Shown: positions 1 to 9,235 of the stretch, piece after piece
How positions within the stretch are numbered: the first letter of the stretch is position 1
Layout: every line of letters starts with the position of its first letter
NCBI RefSeq assembly: GCF_013282625.1
Contig: NZ_CP054020.1
Location: 1,922,001 to 1,986,000 of the forward strand
Source of the DNA: Thiomicrorhabdus xiamenensis
Lineage (GTDB): Bacteria > Pseudomonadota > Gammaproteobacteria > Thiomicrospirales > Thiomicrospiraceae
Direction of reading: 5' to 3'
Length of the DNA: 64,000 nucleotides
Position numbers and translations under genes: made by a program
Notes under the pieces: model-generated
Seen by the model: only the letters and a program-made list of their open reading frames with translations
Databases searched by the model: none
Told to the model about the DNA's origin: nothing

Positions 1-1159
1 TTTTGGTGAATTTGGCGGCGCATTCCTGCCACCGGAACTAGAACCCCATTTTGCCGAGATCAACAAAGCCTATCAGGAGCTGGGACGCTCGGCGGACTTT
101 CTGAATGAACTGAAATACATCCGCAAACACTATCAGGGGCGTCCGACGCCGGTTTATTAAGCGCATAATCTGAGCAAGGAAGTCGGCGCGCACATTTACC
201 TGAAACGTGAAGACCTTAACCACTCCGGTGCCCACAAGCTGAACCACTGTATGGCTGAAGCACTTTTGGCTAAACACATGGGCAAAACCAAACTGATCGC
301 CGAAACCGGTGCCGGCCAACACGGCGTGGCACTGGCGACCGCCGCGGCCTATTTCGGAATGGAATGCGAAATCCATATGGGCGAGATCGATATTGCCAAA
401 GAAGCTCCGAACGTCACTCGCATGAAACTGCTCGGCGCAACGGTCGTTCCGGTTTCTTTCGGCGGACGCAGCTTGAAGGAAGCGGTCGATTCCGCATTCC
501 AGTCTTATGTTCCACAGGCTGATACGGCGCTCTTCGCGATCGGCTCGGTTGTCGGGCCGCATCCGTTCCCGATGATGGTACGTAACTTCCAGTCGGTTGT
601 CGGGCATGAGGCGCGTGAACAATATCTTGAGATGACCGGAGAACTTCCGGATCAGGTGGGTGCCTGTGTCGGCGGCGGTTCCAACGCCATGGGAATGTTT
701 GCCGGCTTCATCGAAGACGAAGGCGTCGGCCTGAACGGCGTCGAGCCGCTGGGTAAAGGTACCAATCTGGGTGAACACTCGGCCACCATGACCTACGGAA
801 AACCGGGCATGATTCACGGCTTTAAATGCCTGCTTCTATCAGATGAGGAAGGCAATCCGGCTCCGGTTCATTCGATCGCGTCTGGACTGGATTATCCCGG
901 CGTCGGTCCGGAGCACTCCTATCTTAAGACCTCCGGCAAGGTCAACTACCACGCCGTAACGGATCAAGAGACTCTGGATGCATTCTATAAGCTATCGCGC
1001 ATGGAAGGAATCATCCCGGCGCTGGAAAGCTCGCACGCCGTTGCCTGGGCAATGAAACACGGTCAGGAGAATCCCGGCAGTACCATTCTGATCAACCTGT
1101 CCGGCCGTGGCGATAAAGACATCGACTACGTCGCCGACAATTTCGGAACCGGCGAATAA
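1..1159 (+). pseudogene. trpB: TrpB-like tryptophan synthase beta subunit, interrupted by an in-frame stop; 5' end outside window
   Basis: Fold-type II PLP enzyme of the tryptophan synthase beta family, which joins indole and serine. The reading frame runs from base 2 to the TAA ending at 1159. Visible landmarks are a RPTPVY stretch, [12 protein letters not shown] with the PLP lysine at 236-238, the ETGAGQHG loop and a glycine-rich GGGSNAMG phosphate-binding loop. An ochre TAA at 158-160 breaks the frame between RPTPVY and AHNLSKE. The next ATG (251) lies downstream of the PLP lysine, so re-initiation there would make an inactive protein. A single G-to-T change in a GAA codon would explain the stop, but a sequencing error cannot be excluded. 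The sequence differs from typical trpAB-linked TrpB and no trpA follows, so it may be a stand-alone paralogue. The family call is firm; the pseudogene status is less so. Confidence 0.75.
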
Positions 1160-1175
1160 GTTCTTTAACACAGAG

Positions 1176-1202
1176 GCGCTTACAATTTTGCTTTGTAGGC
1201 GC
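1176..1202. other. Stem-loop downstream of trpB-like gene
   Basis: Two 10-base arms, GCGCTTACAA (1176-1185) and TTGTAGGCGC (1193-1202), pair with one G-T wobble around a 7-base loop, 17 bases after the trpB stop. No T-tract follows, so it is not a canonical rho-independent terminator. It may protect the 3' end of the transcript. Confidence 0.4.
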
Positions 1203-1263
1203 TCACCGCTAATGTAATTTTCAATTCCTTACAGACCCAGTCAATAAAATAAAGAACCCGTTT

Positions 1264-1839
1264 TTACAACATCTGATTCTGTGAAATCAGATACAGCATG
1301 CCCAAATTGAGTAAAACGCTCAACCAAAAACCCACTCTAAACGAAATCTTTTTTGTCTTATGCCGATAGCGCTGCTGCGCCAGGATCGCGCCAATCCAGC
1401 CACCCGAAACATCGATTAGATGCAACATATTCTCCGGCAATCGCCAAGCCTTTCGCTGCGCAGCATCTTTGTCATACCAATAGAAACTAAAAGACAAAAG
1501 ACTCATCAGTACATAGACGGGCACAACCCAGATAGTCAGCAAGCCGCTTAAGACAAGATAGATCATGGCAATTAAAAACAGCGCGATAAAAACAAACCCA
1601 ACATAATTTATTGAAGAGCCCTTTTGTTGCTTTAGGTAATCGCCATAAAGGATCGCATTTTGCGCACACGGCCGCCCCTGCTTATCACGCCCGACAACAA
1701 AACTGATTTTCTGCCCCTGCTCGGGACGCCAATCGAATTCTTTAATATGTATAAACAATTCTTTGGCATTACTGTCGGGTTTTACAAAACCATAACCCTT
1801 TTGCTCATTCCACTTAACAATTGACCCGGTTAATCTCAT
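1264..1839 (-). CDS. Cold-shock domain / DUF1294 membrane protein
   Basis: A two-part protein of 191 residues. Residues 1-65 form a cold-shock (OB-fold) nucleic-acid-binding domain with the RNP-like stretches KGYGFV and ELFIHI. The C-terminal half is DUF1294: two adjacent hydrophobic helices (about 80-120), then a WRLPE...IDVSGGWIGA motif and a final membrane helix. This architecture is widespread in proteobacteria with no established function; an RNA-binding head tethered to the inner membrane is the simple inference. The start is set at ATG 1839 because AGGTGG lies 8 bases upstream; a GTG four codons earlier is less likely. It appears monocistronic. Confidence 0.8.
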   Translation of the reverse strand: MRLTGSIVKWNEQKGYGFVKPDSNAKELFIHIKEFDWRPEQGQKISFVVGRDKQGRPCAQNAILYGDYLKQQKGSSINYVGFVFIALFLIAMIYLVLSGLLTIWVVPVYVLMSLLSFSFYWYDKDAAQRKAWRLPENMLHLIDVSGGWIGAILAQQRYRHKTKKISFRVGFWLSVLLNLGMLYLISQNQML

Positions 1840-1915
1840 TAAAAACGCCACCTGTAGATTTCAATAACAAAAATCTACCATTAATTAAGCCTGCAAAACG
1901 ATAAAAACAACCGCA

Positions 1916-1952
1916 AATAAAAAACCCCGCTAAGAATCAACTTGCGGGGTTT
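1916..1952 (-). terminator. Rho-independent terminator after the 44-residue miniprotein
   Basis: Arms AAACCCCGC (1922-1930) and GCGGGGTTT (1944-1952) form a perfect 9-bp GC-rich stem. Read on the minus strand it is followed by a T-tract (A-run 1916-1921), placing it about 50 bases downstream of the small minus-strand gene ending at 2001. Confidence 0.8.
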
Positions 1953-2000
1953 GTATTGCAGCCGGTTTATACCCGGCCAGCGAATTCGAATCGGTAACGA

Positions 2001-2135
2001 TTACTGAACGCTTAGCATTGGCGCAACAATCTGGTTTACCAGAACAATTGGAGCCACCAGCAACAGAGCGCCAATAATGCCGTATTTGATCAATGAACTA
2101 TTTTTTCTTGTGTTATTTTCGTTGTTGTTAGACAT
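2001..2135 (-). CDS. 44-residue single-pass membrane miniprotein, unknown function
   Basis: An ATG at 2133-2135 opens a 44-codon frame ending in TAA at 2001-2003. The product has a polar, asparagine-rich N-terminus (MSNNNENN), a short basic stretch (TRKNSS...K), then one hydrophobic helix of about 20 residues (about 19-38) and a short tail. The N-terminal polarity followed by a single helix is typical of small inner-membrane proteins. Support comes from a dedicated terminator just downstream and an AT-rich leader upstream; the Shine-Dalgarno (GCGAG) is only moderate. I recognise no family. It sits between the cold-shock/DUF1294 gene and htpX, both stress-flavoured, but it is bounded by terminators and so probably transcribed alone. 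Confidence 0.6.
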   Translation of the reverse strand: MSNNNENNTRKNSSLIKYGIIGALLLVAPIVLVNQIVAPMLSVQ

Positions 2136-2303
2136 GTCAAAACTCGCTTGTCAGTTTAAAAAAGCGACAATATATAACATTCACTTATTAAATCTTATTT
2201 AATTTATTTATCAATCAAAAAAATAATTAAATACCCTGACCATCCCTACCCGTTTACCTGGATCTTTAGCAAGCTGTCTTCTAAAACCCACCCATAACAT
2301 GCA

Positions 2304-2338
2304 ATAAAAAACCCCGCGAAGGCAGACCTTGCGGGGTT
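2304..2338 (-). terminator. Rho-independent terminator of htpX
   Basis: AACCCCGC (2310-2317) pairs with GCGGGGTT (2331-2338). The A-run at 2304-2310 becomes the T-tract on the minus strand, 45 bases past the htpX stop. Confidence 0.8.
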
Positions 2339-2382
2339 CCATCAGAGCCGGTTTACGCCGACTCAAATATCCGTATAGTGGA

Positions 2383-3279
2383 TTAAGCGACTTTAAGCTG
2401 ATCCTGAGTAGTCGCTTCCAGCTTGGCGATACGGTCGTTCAAATCAGGGTGCGACTTGAACAGGTCACCGAATGAAGACGGTGCTGCCGAGATACCGAAT
2501 GCCGCCATCTGGTCAGGCAACTGTCCAGGCTGCATAGTCTGCAGGCGACGCAGAGCGGCAATCATATTCTCTTTACCGGCAAGATAAGCACCGCCGTTAT
2601 CGGCATGGAATTCACGGTAACGCGAGAACCACATAGCAATGATACTGGCCAGAATACCGAACAGAATCTGCGCTACGATATCGGTAATGATAAACGCCCA
2701 ACTATGCCCCTCTTCTTCGTTCTTAAGTACAACGCGGTCAACCACATAAGCGACGATTTTCGCGAAGAAGATAACGAAAGTGTTCAGCACACCTTGAAGA
2801 AGCGCCATCGTCACCATATCACCGTTGGCAACGTGTGCCACCTCGTGACCCAGAACCGCTTCGACTTCGTTACGCTGCATAAAGCGCAACAGACCCGTAG
2901 AAACGGCAACCATGGAGTTGTTTTTGCTCATACCGGTCGCAAAAGCGTTCGGTTCAGGCGAGTCGTAGATCGCAACTTCCGGGCATTTAATACCGGCTTT
3001 TTCCGCCTGACGACGAACCGTCTCGACCAACCACTGCTCGTCAGCATTGCGCGGTGTTTCGATGACTTGTGCACCGGTAGTCATTTTCGCCATCCACTTC
3101 GACATCGCCAAAGAGACAAAAGAACCGGCGAAACCGAAAATCAAGGCAAACATGAACAGGTTACCCAGATTCAGACTGGTTCCCTGCATATAGTTACCGA
3201 CCCCTAAAAGGTTCAGCATAATCATTGCAACCGCGATGACCGCAATGTTTGTTAACAGAAATAAACCAATTCGCTTCAT
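2383..3279 (-). CDS. htpX: Membrane zinc metalloprotease HtpX
   Basis: An M48-family inner-membrane protease that degrades misfolded membrane proteins alongside FtsH. At 298 residues it has the usual length. Two N-terminal membrane helices (about 5-25 and 38-58) precede the catalytic HEVAH motif (H145, E146, H149); two further helices follow, and the third zinc ligand lies in REFHAD near residue 224. AAGGAG sits immediately before the ATG. A sigma32-like promoter about 55 bases upstream fits heat or envelope-stress induction. It is monocistronic, with its own terminator. Confidence 0.95.
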   Translation of the reverse strand: MKRIGLFLLTNIAVIAVAMIMLNLLGVGNYMQGTSLNLGNLFMFALIFGFAGSFVSLAMSKWMAKMTTGAQVIETPRNADEQWLVETVRRQAEKAGIKCPEVAIYDSPEPNAFATGMSKNNSMVAVSTGLLRFMQRNEVEAVLGHEVAHVANGDMVTMALLQGVLNTFVIFFAKIVAYVVDRVVLKNEEEGHSWAFIITDIVAQILFGILASIIAMWFSRYREFHADNGGAYLAGKENMIAALRRLQTMQPGQLPDQMAAFGISAAPSSFGDLFKSHPDLNDRIAKLEATTQDQLKVA

Positions 3280-3335
3280 GAAACTCTCCTTAGCCGTTGG
3301 TTATGAACTCACTTATCAAGAAATATGTATGACTA

Positions 3336-3363
3336 ATATAAGGTTTTTCTATAACCTTTCAAG
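3336..3363 (-). promoter_or_regulatory. Sigma32-type heat-shock promoter for htpX
   Basis: Read on the minus strand: a perfect -35 CTTGAAA (3357-3363), a 13-base spacer, and -10 CCTTATAT (3336-3343), which matches 6 of 8 positions of CCCCATNT. The position, 57 bases upstream of the htpX ATG, is appropriate. E. coli htpX is also heat inducible. Confidence 0.65.
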
Positions 3364-3464
3364 CCTTTTGAACATTATTATCTGCTGATTGTACCGATTC
3401 GGCGGATTTTAGCGAGTATCAAGAGTGACAAAATTCGCTTAAACCCTGACAAAATCTTGAAGCA

Positions 3465-3503
3465 ACAAAAAACGGGGTGACGCCAAAGCAGTTCACCCCG
3501 TTT
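3465..3503 (-). terminator. Rho-independent terminator of gatCAB
   Basis: AAACGGGGTGA (3470-3480) and TCACCCCGTTT (3493-3503) pair. On the minus strand the stem runs into a T-rich tract (A-run from 3467), 25 bases past the gatB stop. Confidence 0.8.
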
Positions 3504-3527
3504 CATCCGTCCGTTACGACAAGTAAT

Positions 3528-4961
3528 TTAGCTGTTCAATTTCTCTTTCAACAGCTTATTGACCTGCCCCGGATTGGCCTGTCCGCCGGATGCTTTCATT
3601 ACCTGACCGACAAAGTAACCCATCATCTTCTCCTGACCACCTTTATAGGCTTCAACCTGAGAAGGATTATTGGCCAATACTTCGTCAACCATCGCTTCAA
3701 TCGCACCGGTATCGGTAATCTGCTTCAGACCTTTGGCTTCGATAATCTCATCGGCACTTCCCTCACCTTTCCACATAGCGTCAAACACCTGTTTGGCGAT
3801 CTTACCGGAGATCGTATCGTCCTGAATACGGTTAATCATGCCCGCCAGCATCTGTTCACTGATCGGAGAATCCGCAATATCCAGACCCGCTTTATTCAGC
3901 GCTCCCGCCAAATCAGACGTAATCCAGTTGGCGCAGACTTTAGCGTCTTTGCCTCCAGTATGCTCCAACAACGCTTCGAAGTATTCCGCCATGGCGCGTG
4001 ACGAAGTCAGCACACCGGCATCGTACTCGCTCAACCCTAAGTCAGCCACATAACGCGCACGCTTGGCATCCGGCAACTCCGGCATGGTCGCACGTACTGC
4101 ATCAATATCTTCGTCGGTAATGCGTACCGGCAACAGGTCCGGACAAGGGAAATAACGGTAATCGTTGGCTTCTTCCTTGGTACGCATTGAACGCGTGGTA
4201 TTGGTTTCCGAATCGTACAGACGGGTTTCCTGAACCACCTTGCCGCCGCTTTCGATCAGATCGATCTGGCGCTCGATTTCAAACTCAATCGCTTTTTCGA
4301 TAAAGCGGAAAGAGTTGATATTTTTCAGCTCGGCACGCGTCCCCAGCGGCTCGCCCGGACGACGAACCGACACGTTGGAGTCGACACGGAAAGAGCCTTC
4401 CTGCATGTTTCCGTCACAAATCCCCAGGAAAGTCACCAGTTCGTGCATTTTACGGGCGTAAGCGACCGCCTCCTGCGCCGAAGACAGATCCGGCTCGGAA
4501 ACGATTTCCAATAGCGGCGTACCGGCACGGTTCAAATCGATCCCGGTCATCCCCGGTACGATCCCGTGATTCGATTTGCCGGCATCTTCTTCCAAATGCG
4601 CACGGGTCACACCGACACGTTTGGTTTCACCGTCAACCTCAATATCCAGATATCCTTTACCGACGATCGGATAGTCCATCTGTGTGGTTTGGTAACCTTT
4701 CGGCAAATCCGGATAGAAATAATTCTTACGGTCAAAAACCTGTTTTTTACCCAGCTCGGCATTCAGAGCCAAGCCCAGCGCAATCCCCTTATCGATAACC
4801 GCATGGTTTACCACTGGAAGCATTCCCGGCATACCCAAATCAACCGCGCAGGCCTGGCTGTTCGGTGCCGCACCATAAGCGATTGACGCGCCTGAAAAGA
4901 TTTTTGATTTGGTGGTCAACTGAGCGTGAATCTCAAGACCGATTACAACTTCCCAACTCAT
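3528..4961 (-). CDS. gatB: Aspartyl/glutamyl-tRNA(Asn/Gln) amidotransferase subunit B
   Basis: The tRNA-binding and kinase subunit of the GatCAB complex. It phosphorylates mischarged Glu-tRNA(Gln) or Asp-tRNA(Asn) and transfers ammonia delivered by GatA. The N-terminus shows the family signature [13 protein letters not shown], followed by DLGMPGMLP and a conserved [12 protein letters not shown] block. The C-terminal YqeY-like domain (about 330-477) carries the NPGQVNKLL tail. At 477 residues it is full length. It is the last gene of gatC-gatA-gatB, 18 bases after gatA, ahead of a strong terminator. Confidence 0.97.
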   Translation of the reverse strand: MSWEVVIGLEIHAQLTTKSKIFSGASIAYGAAPNSQACAVDLGMPGMLPVVNHAVIDKGIALGLALNAELGKKQVFDRKNYFYPDLPKGYQTTQMDYPIVGKGYLDIEVDGETKRVGVTRAHLEEDAGKSNHGIVPGMTGIDLNRAGTPLLEIVSEPDLSSAQEAVAYARKMHELVTFLGICDGNMQEGSFRVDSNVSVRRPGEPLGTRAELKNINSFRFIEKAIEFEIERQIDLIESGGKVVQETRLYDSETNTTRSMRTKEEANDYRYFPCPDLLPVRITDEDIDAVRATMPELPDAKRARYVADLGLSEYDAGVLTSSRAMAEYFEALLEHTGGKDAKVCANWITSDLAGALNKAGLDIADSPISEQMLAGMINRIQDDTISGKIAKQVFDAMWKGEGSADEIIEAKGLKQITDTGAIEAMVDEVLANNPSQVEAYKGGQEKMMGYFVGQVMKASGGQANPGQVNKLLKEKLNS

Positions 4962-4979
4962 TAAATTCTCTCCCTGCGC

Positions 4980-6437
4980 TTATTGGTACTGTGCTGGCGT
5001 TTGTTTGTGCCAGTCGGTGACTTGTTGGAATTGGTGCCCGATATTCAGCAGCTTCGCTTCCGAGAAGTAAGGCCCGACAATGTGCAAGCCTACCGGACGA
5101 CCGTTGGCAAAACCGGCCGGAACCGACATCCCCGGGAAACCGCCAAGGTTAACCGGAATGGTATACAGATCCGCCAAATACATGCTGGTCGGATCATCGG
5201 TTTTTTCACCGATATTAAACGCAGGCGTTGGTGCAACCGGCCCCATAATCACATCACACTGTTCGAAAGCATTCGTAAAGTCATCACGAACCATACGGCG
5301 CAGACGTTGTGCTTTCAGATAGTATGCATCGTAGTAACCCGCCGACAGCGCATAGGCTCCGACCATAATACGACGCTTCACTTCGGCACCGAAACCTTCG
5401 GCACGCGAACGCTTGTAAAGGTCTTGCAGATCGGCAGGGTTCTCACAACGGTAACCGAAACGCACACCGTCATAACGCGACAGGTTAGATGACGCTTCCG
5501 CCGGAGCCAGAACATAATAAGAAGGTACTGCCAGGTCTTTGTTCGGCAGACTGACCGGAACTGTCGTCGCGCCAAGTTTTTCGATCTCGGCGATCGCATC
5601 TTTTACCACTTTCTCAACTTCCGGATCCAGACCGTCACCGAAGTATTCAGCAGGAACACCAACTTTCAGACCTTGCAGTGAATCCCCCAGATTCGCCGCA
5701 AAGTCCGGACGTTCCATCTCCAGACAGGTTGAATCACGCTGATCGAACGCGCTCATCGCGTTCAACATCCACGCCGACTCTTCCGCCGAACGTGTCATAG
5801 GCCCGGCCTGATCGAAACTGGATGCGTAGGCAATAATCCCGAAACGCGACACGGTTCCGTAAGTCGGCTTAATCCCGGTAATCCCGCAGAAACTAGCCGG
5901 CTGTCGAATCGAACCACCGGTATCGGTACCGGTCGCCATAGGCGCCAGGTTCGCCGCGATAACCGCCGCCGCTCCACCGGAAGAACCGCCCGGAACCGCA
6001 TTCAGATCCCAAGGGTTTTTGGTCGGGCCGTAGTACGAGCTTTCCGATGAAGACCCCATTGCGAATTCATCCATATTGGTTTTACCCAAAATCGGCATTC
6101 CCGCTTTTTTCAGCAAGGCAACAACGTGCGCATCGTAAGGCGCGATAAAGTTGTCCAGCATTTTCGACGAACAGGAGGTTTTAACGCCGTCGGTACAGAA
6201 AATATCTTTATGCGCGACCGGAATACCCGTCAGGACACCGGCGGAGCCGTTTTTCAAACGCTCATCCGCTTCGCGCGCCATTTCCAATGCCAATTCAGGC
6301 GTCACCGTGACGTAAGCATTCAGTTCCGGATCAAATTGAGAGATGCGGTCCAGATAGTGCTGTGTCAGTTCGACACTGCTGATCTCGCCCGCATGGAGCT
6401 TTTCGCTCATCTGTTTTACGCTTAGAGTGTGTAACAT
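4980..6437 (-). CDS. gatA: Aspartyl/glutamyl-tRNA(Asn/Gln) amidotransferase subunit A
   Basis: The glutaminase subunit of GatCAB, from the amidase-signature family. The Ser-cisSer-Lys triad is visible: Lys in VAHKD, the serine-rich GGSSGG loop and the nucleophile region [17 protein letters not shown]. The start is placed at ATG 6437 ([10 protein letters not shown], 485 residues), which has an AGAG-type Shine-Dalgarno. An ATG seven codons upstream (6458) overlaps the gatC stop as ATGA and is the alternative. In either case gatC and gatA are closely coupled. Confidence 0.96.
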   Translation of the reverse strand: MLHTLSVKQMSEKLHAGEISSVELTQHYLDRISQFDPELNAYVTVTPELALEMAREADERLKNGSAGVLTGIPVAHKDIFCTDGVKTSCSSKMLDNFIAPYDAHVVALLKKAGMPILGKTNMDEFAMGSSSESSYYGPTKNPWDLNAVPGGSSGGAAAVIAANLAPMATGTDTGGSIRQPASFCGITGIKPTYGTVSRFGIIAYASSFDQAGPMTRSAEESAWMLNAMSAFDQRDSTCLEMERPDFAANLGDSLQGLKVGVPAEYFGDGLDPEVEKVVKDAIAEIEKLGATTVPVSLPNKDLAVPSYYVLAPAEASSNLSRYDGVRFGYRCENPADLQDLYKRSRAEGFGAEVKRRIMVGAYALSAGYYDAYYLKAQRLRRMVRDDFTNAFEQCDVIMGPVAPTPAFNIGEKTDDPTSMYLADLYTIPVNLGGFPGMSVPAGFANGRPVGLHIVGPYFSEAKLLNIGHQFQQVTDWHKQTPAQYQ

Positions 6438-6450
6438 GCTTTTTCTCTTA

Positions 6451-6738
6451 TCATTCAATTACTTGCGGAACAAGATACATATCTTGCGCAGTGGCTGGTG
6501 CAACGGCCTGAAGTTTCTCGTGCTGATCCGTTTCGGTAACCTCATCCGTGCGTAGACGCTGCGTTACCTCGTGCGGATGCGCCATAGGCTCTACACCGTC
6601 GGTATTGACCGCTTCCATCTGCGCAAACAGATCCAGCACCTTACTCAGTTTTGCAGAGACTTGCTCTACTTCATCGTCTGCGACATCAATCATCGCCAAA
6701 CGCGAAATATATTCCACTTCGCTTTTTCCAATAGACAC
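6451..6738 (-). CDS. gatC: Aspartyl/glutamyl-tRNA(Asn/Gln) amidotransferase subunit C
   Basis: A small linker subunit that wraps around GatA and stabilises the GatAB interface. The frame is open much further upstream, but a GTG at 6736-6738, preceded by GGGAG with a 7-base gap, gives 95 residues, the normal family length. It begins [15 protein letters not shown], the conserved first helix. The C-terminus has the typical MAHPHEV and DMYLVPQV stretches. It is the first gene of the gatCAB operon. Confidence 0.93.
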   Translation of the reverse strand: MSIGKSEVEYISRLAMIDVADDEVEQVSAKLSKVLDLFAQMEAVNTDGVEPMAHPHEVTQRLRTDEVTETDQHEKLQAVAPATAQDMYLVPQVIE

Positions 6739-7205
6739 TTCGACACTCCCAATCTGGAAATTTGATATGGCCCGCGACCTTACCTTTACGGCCAAAAGCC
6801 GTAAAAAGCGACGAAAATACGCAAGGCCACGCCGGGCAAAAAATAACGCAATAAAATACCATAAAACCGCCTTCATATACAGTCCGGGCGAACGGACTTT
6901 ATCTGAAAACCGGCTTTATTCCGAAATGAGCTTCGCTTAAGCGCTGGGCAAACTTACGCAGGAAATCAAAAGCCCTCGGGCTAAGATCGAATTCTTTTAC
7001 AAAGCGCCATCAAACATAAGCATTTTATAATACAAACAGCAGCCAACTGAATACCTTAGCCAATCCTCCTATTGCCGATCGATCACGCTTGGCTTGCGCC
7101 CTATTTTTCTCATCCGTTTTACACAGAGAATACTTCTACCCTCAAATTAATTCAGTTAGAATAGGCCAATTGTTTAATTTTGACCGACATCAAGGATTCA
7201 CCATA
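6739..7205. other. Divergent intergenic region gatC/mreB with two leader hairpins
   Basis: No convincing gene lies in these 467 bases. Two perfect hairpins fall in the gatC leader: TTTACGGC (6785-6792) with GCCGTAAA (6798-6805), and AGTCCG (6881-6886) with CGGACT (6893-6898). A TATAAT occurs at 7026-7031 and a TAGAAT at 7157-7162, the latter upstream of mreB, but neither has a good -35 box. Confidence 0.4.
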
Positions 7206-8252
7206 ATGTTTCGCAAATTAATGGGGCTTTTCTCTAACGACCTTTCTATCGACCTTGGAACCGCCAACACCTTAATCTATGTCCGCGGTAAAGGCATGGT
7301 ACTGAATGAGCCTTCAGTCGTCTCGATTCGCAACAATCATCGCGGGAGCGGCATGCGTTCGATCGTCGCCGTCGGTGAAAACGCCAAAATGATGTTGGGT
7401 AAAGAGAATAAAGACATCGAAACAGTCCGTCCTATGAAAGACGGTGTCATTGCCGACTTCGAAGTCACTGAAAAAATGCTGCAGTCTTTCATTCGCAAAG
7501 TACACGAAGCGAAATTTTTTCAGCCTAGCCCTCGCGTTCTGGTCTGCGTTCCTTGCGGCTCAACTCAAGTAGAACGCCGTGCAATCCGCGAATCCGCTGC
7601 AGGAGCCGGCGCACGTGAAGTTTATCTGATCGAAGAACCGATGGCAGCCGCCATCGGTGCCGGTATGCCGGTTTCCGAGCCGACCGGTTCCATGGTTGTT
7701 GATATCGGCGGCGGCACGACCGAAGTCGCCACCCTGTCGCTGAACGGGATTGTCTGGTCGGATTCCGTCAAAGTCGGTGGTGACCGTTTTGACGATGCCA
7801 TTATTAAATATGTGCGTCGTAACTACGGCATGGTCATCGGTGAATCGACTGCTGAACGCATCAAAAAAACCATCGGTACCGCTTACCATGAAGTTAATCC
7901 GCAAACGATGGAAGTTCACGGCAGCAATATGGCCGAATCGGTTCCACGTCGCTTCACATTGAACAGCAATGAAGTTCTGGAAGCACTGCAAGAGCCGTTG
8001 CAGGCGATCATCAGCTCGGTTCGCACCGCTCTGGAAAACACTCCGCCGGAACTGGGTGCCGATATCGCTGAACACGGTATTGTTCTGACCGGCGGCGGCG
8101 CGCTTCTGCGCAATATCCACACATTAATTTCCGAAGAAACAGGTATTCCGGTGATTATCGCCGATGATCCTTTGACCTGTGTTGCTCGTGGTGGTGGTCG
8201 TGCCCTCGAGCTGATGGACGAAAAAGGTCTTGATGTCTTCTCTTTTGACTAA
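7206..8252 (+). CDS. mreB: Rod shape-determining actin homologue MreB
   Basis: A bacterial actin that forms membrane-associated filaments guiding the elongasome. Visible are the phosphate-1 motif [11 protein letters not shown], the phosphate-2 motif [10 protein letters not shown] and the adenosine motif LTGGGALL. It is 348 residues long from ATG 7206, with AAGGA upstream and the family N-terminus [14 protein letters not shown]; an upstream in-frame start at 7089 would add 39 atypical residues. It is the first gene of a run of five elongation genes (mreB-mreC-mreD-mrdA-rodA), with dacA after a gap. Confidence 0.98.
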   Translation: MFRKLMGLFSNDLSIDLGTANTLIYVRGKGMVLNEPSVVSIRNNHRGSGMRSIVAVGENAKMMLGKENKDIETVRPMKDGVIADFEVTEKMLQSFIRKVHEAKFFQPSPRVLVCVPCGSTQVERRAIRESAAGAGAREVYLIEEPMAAAIGAGMPVSEPTGSMVVDIGGGTTEVATLSLNGIVWSDSVKVGGDRFDDAIIKYVRRNYGMVIGESTAERIKKTIGTAYHEVNPQTMEVHGSNMAESVPRRFTLNSNEVLEALQEPLQAIISSVRTALENTPPELGADIAEHGIVLTGGGALLRNIHTLISEETGIPVIIADDPLTCVARGGGRALELMDEKGLDVFSFD

Positions 8253-8322
8253 ACCGTCAATTCAGGAGTGACCTATCAAGCATTCGGCAACAACCCCTCA
8301 GCAGGAAGCCATTCACTTTCTC

Positions 8323-9198
8323 GTGGCCTTCATTCTCTCCTTGAGCGTGATTGCTGCGGATCGCTATGGCGATTTCATGGGCGACTTTCGCAGCGCCCTG
8401 CTGACGCTGCTCGATCCGGTTGAGCGTATCGCTCAAGCGCCGAAACTAATCTACGACAACCTGACCACCGACTTCACTTCGTATGACGAACTGAAACTGG
8501 AAAACGAGCGTTTAAAAGCCGAACTGCTGTTGCTTAACGCAAAACAGCAGCAGCTGCTCAAGATGGAACAGGAGGTCGGTCGCTTACGTGCCCTGCTTGG
8601 CACAACGGGTCAAGTCAACAATGCCACCTTTCAGATCGCTACCGTTAACTATTTCTCCAATAATCCTCTGTCACAATTTATTACCATAAACAAAGGCAGA
8701 ATGGATGGGGTTCAACCCAAACAGACGGTCATTGACGCGAAAGGAATTATCGGCCAAGTGGTTACCACAACGCCGAGCTCCTCACGGATATTACTGATTA
8801 CCGACCCGGCACATCAAATTCCGGTACGCATTCAGCGAACGGGGCAGAGAGGCATCCTCAGCGGAAGCGGGTATGATGCGACTCAACTGAACTTTATTCC
8901 TAAAAGCAGCGAAGTCCGCGTCGGCGACCTACTGGAAAGTTCCGGACTCGGCGGCGTTTTTCCGTCCGGCTATCCGGTTGCAGTGGTGACAAAAGTCATC
9001 AGTCAGGACAGCGCTCCTTATTATGAAATTCATGCCAGCCCGCTCGGCGAACTCCATCAGGCGCAACAGGTACTGATTCTCAAGCAGTACCGGGATTCAC
9101 TGACGGAAATTAAAACGCAACCAAGCGAGACTTCGGAACAGGACGCGCAGAAGGAATCCAACGCCGAAACGGAACAAACCAAAGCCACCGAAAATTAA
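8323..9198 (+). CDS. mreC: Rod shape-determining protein MreC (start probably at 8275)
   Basis: A bitopic periplasmic scaffold linking MreB to MreD, RodA and PBP2. A coiled coil (about 50-90 here, KLENERLKAELLLLNAKQQQ) is followed by the two beta-barrel MreC domains and an acidic, glutamine-rich tail. The coordinates use the first conventional start, GTG 8323, but that truncates the membrane helix and has no well-spaced ribosome site. The frame is open back to 8272. A perfect AGGAG (8264-8268) lies 6 bases before an ATC codon at 8275-8277, followed by KHSATTPQQEAIHF and the whole helix. I consider 8275 the likely true start, using a rare ATC initiator or a mutated or misread ATG. Confidence 0.93.
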   Translation: MAFILSLSVIAADRYGDFMGDFRSALLTLLDPVERIAQAPKLIYDNLTTDFTSYDELKLENERLKAELLLLNAKQQQLLKMEQEVGRLRALLGTTGQVNNATFQIATVNYFSNNPLSQFITINKGRMDGVQPKQTVIDAKGIIGQVVTTTPSSSRILLITDPAHQIPVRIQRTGQRGILSGSGYDATQLNFIPKSSEVRVGDLLESSGLGGVFPSGYPVAVVTKVISQDSAPYYEIHASPLGELHQAQQVLILKQYRDSLTEIKTQPSETSEQDAQKESNAETEQTKATEN

Positions 9199-9235
9199 AC
9201 GGGTGTCACTTCTGACAGGATAGAAAGAAACGATT

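Noticed and set aside
38..817. Long minus-strand open frame opposite the trpB-like gene
   Set aside because: It is the antisense shadow of a conserved coding region; the translation is rich in His, Phe and Arg without family features.
6739..6876. N-terminal extension of GatC by 46 residues
   Set aside because: It exceeds the family length of about 95 residues and spans a hairpin; the GTG at 6738 has a good Shine-Dalgarno.
7089..7205. Upstream start for MreB
   Set aside because: It would add 39 non-family residues; ATG 7206 has AAGGA and the canonical N-terminus.
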